Below, piece by piece: positions 52,427 through 59,647 of a stretch of 64,000 nt of DNA. Both the position numbers and the translations under genes were made by a program. Position 1 is the first letter of the stretch, and each line of letters starts with the position of its first letter. Source of the DNA: Pigmentiphaga sp. (lineage in GTDB: Bacteria; Pseudomonadota; Gammaproteobacteria; Burkholderiales; Burkholderiaceae_B); NCBI GenBank assembly GCA_023228945.1, contig JALOAI010000014.1, positions 1 to 64,000 of the forward strand, read 5' to 3'. Under the pieces are notes generated by a model. It saw only the letters and a program-made list of their open reading frames with translations, had not been told where the DNA came from and ran no database searches.

Positions 52427-53208
52427 AGCTGGGTCAAGCGGGCCAGCATCTGATCGGATGTGGACACGGCCTTGCTGTTGAGTTCGTAGGCGCGCTGGGT
52501 CTGGATCATTTCCACCAGTTCCTCGGCGACATTGACGTTGGACATCTCGACCCAGCCCTGCATCAGCAAACCGGCGCCGTCTATGCCCGGCCCCAGCAGG
52601 TTGGGCGGACCGGAAGCATCGGTTTCGATGTAGAGGTTCTCGCCCAGGCTCTGCAGGCCGGCCGGATTGATGAAGGTGGCCAGCTGGATCTCGCCGATCT
52701 GCACCGACTCGCCGGGCGCGCCGGGCTGGGTGACGGACACCGTGCCATCCCGGGCCACCGTGATCGTCAGCGCATTGTCCGGCACGACGATGCCGGGCTG
52801 CACCGGATAGCCGTTGGACATGACCAACTCGCCATTCTGGTTGGTATCGAATGACCCGTCGCGGGTATAGGCGGTGGTGCCGTCCGGCAGTTCGACGGCG
52901 AAGAATCCCTCGCCCGTGATGGCGAGATCGAAGGTGCCGCCCGTTTGCTGCGGCGGGCCCTGCATGTGGATGCGCTCGGTGGCGGCCACGCGCACGCCGC
53001 TGCCGACCTGCAGGCCGGTGGGCAGTTGATTGCCGGTGCCGTCTTGCGCGCCGGGCTGGCGGATGGTCTGGTAGAGCAGATCTTCGAACACCACCCGCGA
53101 ACGCTTGAAGCCATTGGTGCTGGCGTTGGCCAGGTTGTTGGTGACCACGTCCATCTTGGTCTGTTGCGCCTCGAGGCCGGTCTTGGCGATCCAAAGGGAG
53201 CGAATCAT
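52423..53208 (-). CDS. flgG: flagellar distal rod protein FlgG
   Basis: FlgG builds the distal rod. The 261-residue protein shows the family start MIRSLWIAKTGLEAQQTKMD, VVTNNLANASTNGFKRSR, and the C-terminal segment GWVEMSNVNVAEELVEMIQT. Length is exactly that of the family. It follows flgF by 24 bases and overlaps flgH by 4. Confidence 0.97.
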   Translation of the reverse strand: MIRSLWIAKTGLEAQQTKMDVVTNNLANASTNGFKRSRVVFEDLLYQTIRQPGAQDGTGNQLPTGLQVGSGVRVAATERIHMQGPPQQTGGTFDLAITGEGFFAVELPDGTTAYTRDGSFDTNQNGELVMSNGYPVQPGIVVPDNALTITVARDGTVSVTQPGAPGESVQIGEIQLATFINPAGLQSLGENLYIETDASGPPNLLGPGIDGAGLLMQGWVEMSNVNVAEELVEMIQTQRAYELNSKAVSTSDQMLARLTQL

Positions 53209-53232
53209 GGAGCTTTATCCTGGAAACCGCCG

Positions 53233-53991
53233 TCAGCCTTGGGCCGACAGCAACTGATTGGCGCGCTCGGCGTTGCGATCGGCCGACTGCACCGCCTGCA
53301 TCTGCATCTCGAAGCGGCGGCCGTTGTTGATGAGTTCGACCATGGCCTGCATGGCATTGACGTTGCTGCCCTCGAGCGTGCCACTGACCACTTGCAGCGT
53401 CGGATCGGGTGGCAGCACGGGCGCTGGCCGGCCAGCCGCGCCGGCCATGCGCATCAAGCCGTCGGCGCCACGCGCCAGCTGGCGCGGATCGGGAGCCACG
53501 AGCTTGAGGCGGCCGAGCTCGCCCATGCCTTGGGGCGGATCACCCGCACCCAGCACGGAAATCGTGCCGTCGGCGCCGATGGTGAGCCTGGCGTTGGCGG
53601 GAACCTCGATCGGCTGGCCGTTATCGGCCAGCACCGGATGGCCGGAGGGGATCTTGAGCAGGCCATCGACATCGACCAGCAAACCCCCTTGGCGGGTATA
53701 GGCTTCGCCCTGCGGCGTTTGTACCGCCAGCCAGCCGCCGCGCGAGACGGCGACGTCGAGCGCCCGGCCCGTTACCTGCAGCGGCCCCTGGCTGGCGTCG
53801 ATACCCGGCGTGGTGGCCACCGCGCCCACGCGAGTGGGCAGGCCCGGTCCCTGAATGGGCACGGCGCGAAACTGCGCCAACTGGGCCTGGAAACCCTGGG
53901 TCGAGACATTGGCCAGGTTGTTGCTCACCACGGCCTGGTGTTCAAGCGTGCGGGCGGCGCCGCCGCCCGCGGTGTAGATAACGCGGTCCAT
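53233..53991 (-). CDS. flgF: flagellar proximal rod protein FlgF
   Basis: FlgF is a proximal rod subunit. The 252-residue protein begins MDRVIYTAGGGAARTLEHQ, has SNNLANVSTQGFQAQLAQFR and ends with the typical NVNAMQAMVELINNGRRFEM. Length and motifs fit the family. flgE lies 7 bases upstream. Confidence 0.96.
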   Translation of the reverse strand: MDRVIYTAGGGAARTLEHQAVVSNNLANVSTQGFQAQLAQFRAVPIQGPGLPTRVGAVATTPGIDASQGPLQVTGRALDVAVSRGGWLAVQTPQGEAYTRQGGLLVDVDGLLKIPSGHPVLADNGQPIEVPANARLTIGADGTISVLGAGDPPQGMGELGRLKLVAPDPRQLARGADGLMRMAGAAGRPAPVLPPDPTLQVVSGTLEGSNVNAMQAMVELINNGRRFEMQMQAVQSADRNAERANQLLSAQG

Positions 53992-53998
53992 GCCTGCC

Positions 53999-55306
53999 TC
54001 AGCGCATCTGCATCAGGGTTTGCAGAATCTGGTCTTGCGTGGAGATCGTCTGGGCATTGGCCTGGTAGGTACGCTGGGCGATGATGAGGTTGACCAGCTC
54101 CTGGCTGAGATCGACGTTGGACATCTCGACGGCCTGCCCCATCACCACCGACATGCCATTGGAACCCGGCTGGCCCAGGATGGCCGGCCCCGAGGTGGGC
54201 GACTCGGCCCAGGCGTTGCCCCCCTTGGGGGTCAGGCCCTGGATGTTGTTGAAGTTGGCCAGCACCAGCGTGCCGACGATACTGGTCTGGCCGTTGGTGA
54301 AATTGGCCACGATGGTGCCGTCTTCGGCAAACGCGACACTGACGAACTCACCCGAGGCATAGCCGTTGGGGATGATGTTCTGGGTGAAGGGGCTCCCGAA
54401 CTGGGTGCTGCCGGCGTAGTCGACGGCTATCGTCAATGCCTCGGTGGGAGAACCAGGGCGACCCGGATCCGAAAACAGGAGATTGGCCGTGGTAGGCGTA
54501 GTGGGGTTGACGCCAGTCGTTACCTGCCGACCGGCCGAGTCGAAATAGAGTTTGAAGGGTTCTCCGCCCGCATCCAGCACCGTCTCGCCCAAGGCGTACT
54601 GGACCTCCCAGACGCTGACGAGCATCGTGACCGTAATGACGCGCTCGGAGTTGGGATCCTGGGGGTCGTAATCGGGATTGGGAACTTCCGCCTCGATGCT
54701 TTCGGGATCGCGTTTGACGAAATACTGCGTCAGTTGGTGGCTATTGCCCAGCGAGTCGTACACCGTGGCCGGCACCGCGGTATTGAAGGTATCCGGCCGC
54801 TCGGGATTAAAGTCCACCGTGGGTGGAATCGGATCTTGATTTCCGTTCAGATTGAGCGTGGCCTGGATTTTGTCGGTGGCCATGGGTGCCACGTTGCCCA
54901 CTGGTATCTGCAGCGGCACCGGGTTGGCGCCCACCAAGCCGGGTGGATAGCCGGTAAGCTGCTGGCCCTGGGCGTTGACGATGTAATGATCTTTATCCTT
55001 CAGGAACTGGCCATTGCGCGAGAACAGGATCTCGCCGTTGGTATCCACCAGCCGGAAGAATCCCGTAGGACCGTCGATCGCGATATCGTACTGATTGCCG
55101 GTGCTCTCCAGGTTGCCGACCTTGAAGTTTTGCGAGATCGCGGTGGTTTGCACGCCCAGGCCGATGCTTGATGAAGCATAGATGTCGGCAAACTTGGCGC
55201 TGGCTCCCTTGAAGCCGGCGGTGCCGGAGTTGGCGATGTTGTTGCCGATGACGTCGAGCGTTTGCGACGCGGCGTTCAAACCGCTCAGTCCCTGACCGAA
55301 TCCCAT
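53999..55306 (-). CDS. flgE: flagellar hook protein FlgE
   Basis: FlgE polymerises to the hook, the universal joint of the flagellum. The 435-residue protein starts MGFGQGLSGLNAASQTLDVI with NSGTAGFKGASAKF and ends SNVDLSQELVNLIIAQRTYQ, the conserved ends of this family, around a variable middle. It lies 18 bases after flgD. Confidence 0.97.
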   Translation of the reverse strand: MGFGQGLSGLNAASQTLDVIGNNIANSGTAGFKGASAKFADIYASSSIGLGVQTTAISQNFKVGNLESTGNQYDIAIDGPTGFFRLVDTNGEILFSRNGQFLKDKDHYIVNAQGQQLTGYPPGLVGANPVPLQIPVGNVAPMATDKIQATLNLNGNQDPIPPTVDFNPERPDTFNTAVPATVYDSLGNSHQLTQYFVKRDPESIEAEVPNPDYDPQDPNSERVITVTMLVSVWEVQYALGETVLDAGGEPFKLYFDSAGRQVTTGVNPTTPTTANLLFSDPGRPGSPTEALTIAVDYAGSTQFGSPFTQNIIPNGYASGEFVSVAFAEDGTIVANFTNGQTSIVGTLVLANFNNIQGLTPKGGNAWAESPTSGPAILGQPGSNGMSVVMGQAVEMSNVDLSQELVNLIIAQRTYQANAQTISTQDQILQTLMQMR

Positions 55307-55324
55307 GAAATTCTCCGAGTAGAT

Positions 55325-55984
55325 TTACAGAACCTGGCGTATGTCGCCGAGGTCGGCCTTGCCGAATATGCCGAGATCGAGCTTGACTCCGCCCTGACCG
55401 TAGTCGACGGCGGCGACCCTGGCGTAAGTGAGCGTGCTGGCGGCAACCGCCGCACCGCTGGCGTCGGTGGCCGCGACTCGCAGGTAGTAGGCGCCATCCG
55501 GGGCCGCCGCGCCTGCCTCATCCAGGCCATCCCACCACACATTGAGGATCCCGGCCGGCTGGGCGCCGAGATCGTAGGAGCGCAAGACTTTGCCGGAGCG
55601 ATCGACGATCTCGGCGGTAACCTTGGCCGCCGGCGAGATCAGATCGATACCGCCCGGCGTGGTGACCCCGCCGCCCACGGCGATCTTGTCGCCGGGCACG
55701 AGCACGTCGCGGTCGACGAGGGCCGACGCCTGCATGGCGGTCGACATGTCGATCTGGCCACTGAGGGCCAGCAGCGTTTGATTGAGCTGGGTGATGCCAT
55801 TGACGGTGCTGAGCTGCGCGATTTGCGACGTGAGCTCGGCATTGTCCATCGGATTGAGAGGATCCTGGTTACGCAGCTGGGTCACCAACAGCTCCAGGAA
55901 ACGATCCTGCGTGTCGGCCATCAGTTTGCTGGTGGCGCCCAGGCCGTTCAGCACCTGGCTGGTGGAATCGGTGGCGGAAATCAT
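55325..55984 (-). CDS. flgD: flagellar hook cap/scaffolding protein FlgD
   Basis: FlgD caps the hook during growth and is removed afterwards. The 219-residue protein has the conserved segment FLELLVTQLRNQDPLNPMDN, then QIAQLSTVNGITQLNQTL, and a C-terminal FlgD Ig-like domain (ILNVWWDGLDEAGAAAPDGA). It lies between flgC and flgE, as usual. Confidence 0.96.
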   Translation of the reverse strand: MISATDSTSQVLNGLGATSKLMADTQDRFLELLVTQLRNQDPLNPMDNAELTSQIAQLSTVNGITQLNQTLLALSGQIDMSTAMQASALVDRDVLVPGDKIAVGGGVTTPGGIDLISPAAKVTAEIVDRSGKVLRSYDLGAQPAGILNVWWDGLDEAGAAAPDGAYYLRVAATDASGAAVAASTLTYARVAAVDYGQGGVKLDLGIFGKADLGDIRQVL

Positions 55985-56002
55985 GATTGCTCCTGGCCGC
56001 GC

Positions 56003-56419
56003 TTACTGGCCGATGGTGAGGGCCTTGAGCATCAGGGTCTTGGCCGTATTGAGGACCTCGACGTTGGCCTGGTAGGACCTCGACGCCGACATCATGTTGA
56101 GGGTTTCGTCGACCACATTGACGTTGGGCATTGCCACATAGCCGGCCGCATCGGCCAACGGGTTGTCGGGGCGATACTCGAGGCGGAACGGCGCCTGGCT
56201 TTGCAGCACCGTTGCCACTTTGACGCCTCCCACCGCCTGGCCCGGCTGGCTGCCGGCGACCGGCGCGACCTGGAAAACCACTTGACGCGCGCGATACGGC
56301 TGGCCATCGGGCCCCGCCACGCTATCCGCGTTGGCGATATTGCTGGCCGCGACGTTCAGGCGTTGCGATTGCGCCGTGAGCGCCGAGCCGGCGATCTGGA
56401 AGATGTTGGTCATCGACAT
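56003..56419 (-). CDS. flgC: flagellar proximal rod protein FlgC
   Basis: FlgC is a proximal rod subunit. The 138-residue protein begins MSMTNIFQIAGSALTAQSQR with NVAASNIANADSVAG and ends MMSASRSYQANVEVLNTAKT. I chose the ATG at 56419; 56446 would add nine residues and 56413 remove two. It follows flgB by about 30 bases. Confidence 0.95.
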   Translation of the reverse strand: MSMTNIFQIAGSALTAQSQRLNVAASNIANADSVAGPDGQPYRARQVVFQVAPVAGSQPGQAVGGVKVATVLQSQAPFRLEYRPDNPLADAAGYVAMPNVNVVDETLNMMSASRSYQANVEVLNTAKTLMLKALTIGQ

Positions 56420-56450
56420 ACGCGGGGTCCCGGACTTGGTGCCCACCGCC

Positions 56451-56864
56451 CTACTGCTGCAGGGCGTTGAGCATGGTTTTGATGCGCGACGAAACCAGCG
56501 TGAGGCTGGCCTGGTAGCGTGCGGTGTTATCGGCGAAGTTCACGCGCTCGACGTCCATCTCGACGGTGTTGCCGTCGAGACTGGGCTGCGCGGGCTGGCG
56601 GTACAGCAGGGGGGCCGGGCCCGTGCCGGAGGATGCGGCGGGGATGTGCCGCGGCGAGGTGAGCGACAAGCGGGTGTCGGGCAGGCGCGGCGTCTCGGCC
56701 GTACCCACGGCTTCGCGCAACGCCGCCGAAAAATCGACATCGCGGGCCTTGTAGCCCGGGGTATCGGCATTGGCGATATTGGCGGCAAGCACCTCTTGGC
56801 GCTGACTGCGCAGCTGAATGGCGGTTTGGTAGAACTGGAAGGCTTCGTCGAGCCGATCGACCAT
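56451..56864 (-). CDS. flgB: flagellar proximal rod protein FlgB
   Basis: FlgB is the first proximal rod subunit and the first gene of the minus-strand flg run. The 137-residue protein has MVDRLDEAFQFYQTAIQLRS, VLAANIANADTPGYKARDVD and the C-terminal helix ARYQASLTLVSSRIKTMLNA. A CGGAG sequence lies 10 bases before the ATG at 56864. It is divergent from flgA; the 173 bases between must hold both promoters. Confidence 0.95.
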   Translation of the reverse strand: MVDRLDEAFQFYQTAIQLRSQRQEVLAANIANADTPGYKARDVDFSAALREAVGTAETPRLPDTRLSLTSPRHIPAASSGTGPAPLLYRQPAQPSLDGNTVEMDVERVNFADNTARYQASLTLVSSRIKTMLNALQQ

Positions 56865-57037
56865 GGCGCGGCAACTCCGGTTGGGCCCCGGAGCATGCCA
56901 GGGCATTGGGCCGGTTGGCCCATTGCGACGATGACATCATAAGAAGGAGCCGTCGCATCCAAAGCCTTGAACAAAACAGGGTTTGAGGCTTAATTCGGTC
57001 TTTGCGTCAACACGGCGGGAGTCCCTACAATCCCCCC

Positions 57038-57784
57038 ATGCGTTCGCCTCCGTTCCTTCCCGTCGTCCGGCCCGCCGCTCTTCTGGCGCGCCTGAGGGCG
57101 GGCCTCTTTCTCGCCGTGGCCACGGCGGCGTCCACCACGACAGCCGCCACCGATGCCGAAACCACCACCGCCATCTCCCTCGTCCGGGAGCAGGTCGCCG
57201 CCGCGGTCCGCGCCCATGCCGCCGGCTGGCCCGGCACCCTGTCGCTCGATATCGACCTCCAGGGGCTCGAACGCTTCGCTCCCTGCGCGGCGCCCCACGC
57301 CAGCCTGCCCCCTACCCAGCGCCTGCGCTCGCGGCTCTCCGTGGCAGTGCGTTGCGATGCCCCCGAACGCTGGCAAACCTACGTCCAAGTCCGGGTGGAT
57401 CTGCATGGCCCGTACCTGGTGGCCGCCCGTACGCTCGAGCAGGGCCAGCTCGTGGGGCCGGACGCCATCGAAGCGCGCGAAGGCGACCTGCTGGCCTTGC
57501 CGCGTGGCGCCCTGCACGATCGCGATCTCGCGTTGGGCCGGGTCGCGACCCGGCGCATCGGCGCCGGCCAGTTGCTGCGCGACAACGCCCTGCGCAGCGC
57601 CGACGCCGTCCAGCGTGGGCAGACCGTGCGGCTCATCGTGCGCGGCAACGGTTTCGTCGCCAGCAGCGAAGGCGAGGCCCTCGACTCCGCCGAGCCCGGC
57701 TCGCCGCTGCAGGTACGCACCGCCTCGGGGCAAGTCGTCGGCGGCATCGTCATGCCCGGCGGCGTGGTCGAAATCCCGCTTTGA
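57038..57784 (+). CDS. flgA: flagellar P-ring assembly chaperone FlgA
   Basis: FlgA is the periplasmic chaperone for FlgI. The 248-residue precursor has an N-terminal signal peptide (about 1-37) and a C-terminal SAF-type domain with RTLEQGQLVGPDAIEAREGD, IGAGQLLRDNALR and the ending GGIVMPGGVVEIPL, a strong family mark. It is divergent from flgB. A start at 57002 is possible but less likely. Confidence 0.94.
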   Translation: MRSPPFLPVVRPAALLARLRAGLFLAVATAASTTTAATDAETTTAISLVREQVAAAVRAHAAGWPGTLSLDIDLQGLERFAPCAAPHASLPPTQRLRSRLSVAVRCDAPERWQTYVQVRVDLHGPYLVAARTLEQGQLVGPDAIEAREGDLLALPRGALHDRDLALGRVATRRIGAGQLLRDNALRSADAVQRGQTVRLIVRGNGFVASSEGEALDSAEPGSPLQVRTASGQVVGGIVMPGGVVEIPL

Positions 57785-57868
57785 TTTCGAACCAGAGCCG
57801 CGTAGACAGCGAGTACACCCCCAATGGGCGAACTCCCTCCCCACTGGCACGAAGCCTTAAAAAGACGC

Positions 57869-57895
57869 TAAAGTTACCGATGCGGTCGCCGTTAA
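57869..57895 (+). promoter_or_regulatory. sigma-28 promoter of flgMN
   Basis: TAAAGTTA (57869-57876), an 11-base spacer and GCCGTTAA (57888-57895) fit the FliA consensus TAAAGTTT, 11 bases, GCCGATAA with only one mismatch in each half. It lies 52 bases before the flgM GTG. In enteric bacteria flgM is likewise read from a sigma-28 promoter. Confidence 0.85.
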
Positions 57896-57947
57896 CTGGG
57901 CAACTGCCGCTTTTTTGCCGGGCCCGCCCCGCGCGCCGGAGAATTCC

Positions 57948-58232
57948 GTGAAAATCCAGCCGTCCTATCGTCCTGCTCCCGATGCCGCCGAGCCGCGCCC
58001 CGCCGCCAGCGGTGCGCGCGCCGCCACTACCGCAAGCGAGCCGCACGGCACCAGCACCCAAGTCGCCCTCAGCGCCACCTCGGCGGCGCTGCAATCCGAC
58101 ACCGCCGACGTCAACCTCGAGCGCGTCCAGGCCCTGCGCGAAGCCATTCGCGAAGGCCGTCTGCCCATCGACGCCGGGCGCATCGCCGATGGCCTGATCG
58201 AAAGCACCCGCGAGCTGCTCCAGGGCCGTTAA
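57948..58232 (+). CDS. flgM: anti-sigma-28 factor FlgM
   Basis: FlgM holds sigma-28 (FliA) inactive until it is exported through the finished hook. The 94-residue protein starts with GTG (KIQPSYRPAP, GGAG eight bases before it) and has an unstructured Ala/Ser/Thr-rich N-terminal half and the conserved C-terminal binding part VNLERVQALREAIREGRLPI, then IADGLIES. It is preceded by a strong sigma-28-type promoter, so it takes part in its own feedback loop. Confidence 0.94.
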   Translation: MKIQPSYRPAPDAAEPRPAASGARAATTASEPHGTSTQVALSATSAALQSDTADVNLERVQALREAIREGRLPIDAGRIADGLIESTRELLQGR

Positions 58233-58317
58233 CGTTAAAATGTCGGTTTGCCCGGAGTCGCCCGCCTCCCTTCACAGGCGAACCCGCCATCCAGGCCGCC
58301 AGTTGTCCGCCAAGCCC

Positions 58318-58788
58318 ATGCCCGTCGCCCTGCTCCATCAACAGCTCGAAACCGAACTCGAGTCCATCCAAGTCCTGGCGCAGTTGCTGCACGACGAATC
58401 CAACGCTCTCCTCGCCCGTGCCCAGCCGCAGGTGCTGGCCAACCTGTCGCAACGCAAAACAGCGATGTTCGAGCGACTCCAGGCTCAAGGCCAGGAGCGC
58501 GACCGTCTGTTGGCCCAACTGGGCCATGCCGCCGGCCAGGCGGGCACCGACGCCGCGGCTGACGCCCACCCCGATCTCCAGCCTGTGTGGCAAGCGCTGC
58601 GGCAAGCGGCCGCCGCCGCCCGCGACCAGAACGAACGCAACGGCGTCTATATCCACACCCATCTCCGGTACACCACCGAAGCCCTGGCAGCCCTGCGCGA
58701 AGCCCAGGCCCGCACCGCACTCTATGGGCCGCGAGGCCGTCAAGCGCCGGCCAGTCCCACCGCTTCCACCCGTAGCCACCGCGCCTGA
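58318..58788 (+). CDS. flgN: FlgK/FlgL export chaperone FlgN
   Basis: FlgN binds FlgK and FlgL in the cytoplasm and hands them to the export gate. The 156-residue helical protein has the family pattern LETELESIQVLAQLLHDESN and LANLSQRKTAMFERLQ. It lies 85 bases after flgM, in the usual flgA-flgM-flgN order. A longer frame from 58240 exists but lacks conservation. It converges with flhG. Confidence 0.9.
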   Translation: MPVALLHQQLETELESIQVLAQLLHDESNALLARAQPQVLANLSQRKTAMFERLQAQGQERDRLLAQLGHAAGQAGTDAAADAHPDLQPVWQALRQAAAAARDQNERNGVYIHTHLRYTTEALAALREAQARTALYGPRGRQAPASPTASTRSHRA

Positions 58789-58834
58789 GCCACCCTGCCC
58801 AACGCCGCGGTTTGGGCGGCATCCAGCCCCAGGC

Positions 58835-59647
58835 CTAGATCCGGTGCCAGCGCGGCAAATTGAGAGCAATGCGCTCGAAGGCGCGCAAGCGCACAGGCGA
58901 TGCCGGATCGGCCACCGCCGGCAGATAGCCGACGAAACTGAGCTTCACCGTCAGGTATCGGGCGGCAACCGTGGCAAGACGACAGAAAACACCGTAGGCG
59001 CGAGCCTCGCTATCGACATCGGCCACCAGCACGCGGTGCTGAATGCCGGGATAGCGTAGATGCCAATGCTTGAGGGCGGCGTAGGCGGTGGTAAGCGCCA
59101 CCCCGCTGCCGTCGTTGCCGGGCAGTACGATCAAGGCTTCGGGGGCCTGGTCCGCCAAACCAAGTGCTTCCTCCGCCGCCGGCGCTTCGACCAGCACCAC
59201 CGAGGCCTTGCCGACGGCCGGCAGGGCCATGAGCTCGCCCAGGCTGGCCGGCAGCGGGGCCACGACGGGCAGCGCTTCGTCTTGCTGCGCGCCAGCGGGC
59301 CAACGCCGCAGACGCCGCGCCTGGCGGGCGCCCACCACCAGCACTTCGTGCCCCTGGCGGGACAAGGCCCACGCCAAGCCCTGTGCCGTGCCATCCAGCC
59401 CTTCGGCTTCGCGAACAGCGATCAGACGCGGAGCTTGGCGCGCCATGAGGCTGCGCAGACCGGCGGCCTGGTCTCTCGGCACGCCGGCCGCGCTCACTGG
59501 ACTGCCCTCCGGTCGCTTCGCGACTTCCTCCCCGAGGGAGGGTTCGCGCTTGGGGCGGCCCGGCGCGCTCACTGGACTGCCCTCCGGTCGCTTCGCGACT
59601 TCCTCCCCGAGGGAGGGTTCGCGCTTGGGGCGGCCCGGCGCGCTCAC
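58835..59647 (-). CDS. flhG: FlhG/MinD-like protein without Walker A, with repeat-derived N-terminus
   Basis: FlhG is a MinD-type ATPase that limits flagellar number and placement together with FlhF. The 270-residue reading frame begins with a GTG that overlaps the flhF stop as GTGA. Its first 50 residues are two identical 25-residue repeats (SAPGRPKREPSLGEEVAKR and six more) encoded by the 75-bp repeats. The conserved FlhF-activating motif DQAAGLR comes next (59-65), then a MinD-like body. The P-loop expected near VREAEGLDGTAQGL is gone (no GKGGVGKT), and the switch region reads VVLVEAPAAEE. GTG codons at 59572 and 59497 are alternative starts, the last giving an FlhG of normal layout. Confidence 0.8.
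   Translation of the reverse strand: MSAPGRPKREPSLGEEVAKRPEGSPVSAPGRPKREPSLGEEVAKRPEGSPVSAAGVPRDQAAGLRSLMARQAPRLIAVREAEGLDGTAQGLAWALSRQGHEVLVVGARQARRLRRWPAGAQQDEALPVVAPLPASLGELMALPAVGKASVVLVEAPAAEEALGLADQAPEALIVLPGNDGSGVALTTAYAALKHWHLRYPGIQHRVLVADVDSEARAYGVFCRLATVAARYLTVKLSFVGYLPAVADPASPVRLRAFERIALNLPRWHRI
59498..59647. repeat. two identical 75-bp repeats at the flhF/flhG junction
   Basis: Two perfect copies of 75 bp (59498-59572, 59573-59647) lie between the flhF stop and the conserved start of flhG. They are close relatives of the array at 22503-22753 in the same orientation, including the CCTCCC-CGA-GGGAGG palindrome, GTCGC/GCGAC and GGCGCGC. Each copy starts, on the minus strand, with GTGAGCGCGCCGGG, so every copy carries a potential GTG start. 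75 is a multiple of three and the frame stays open. Confidence 0.92.
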
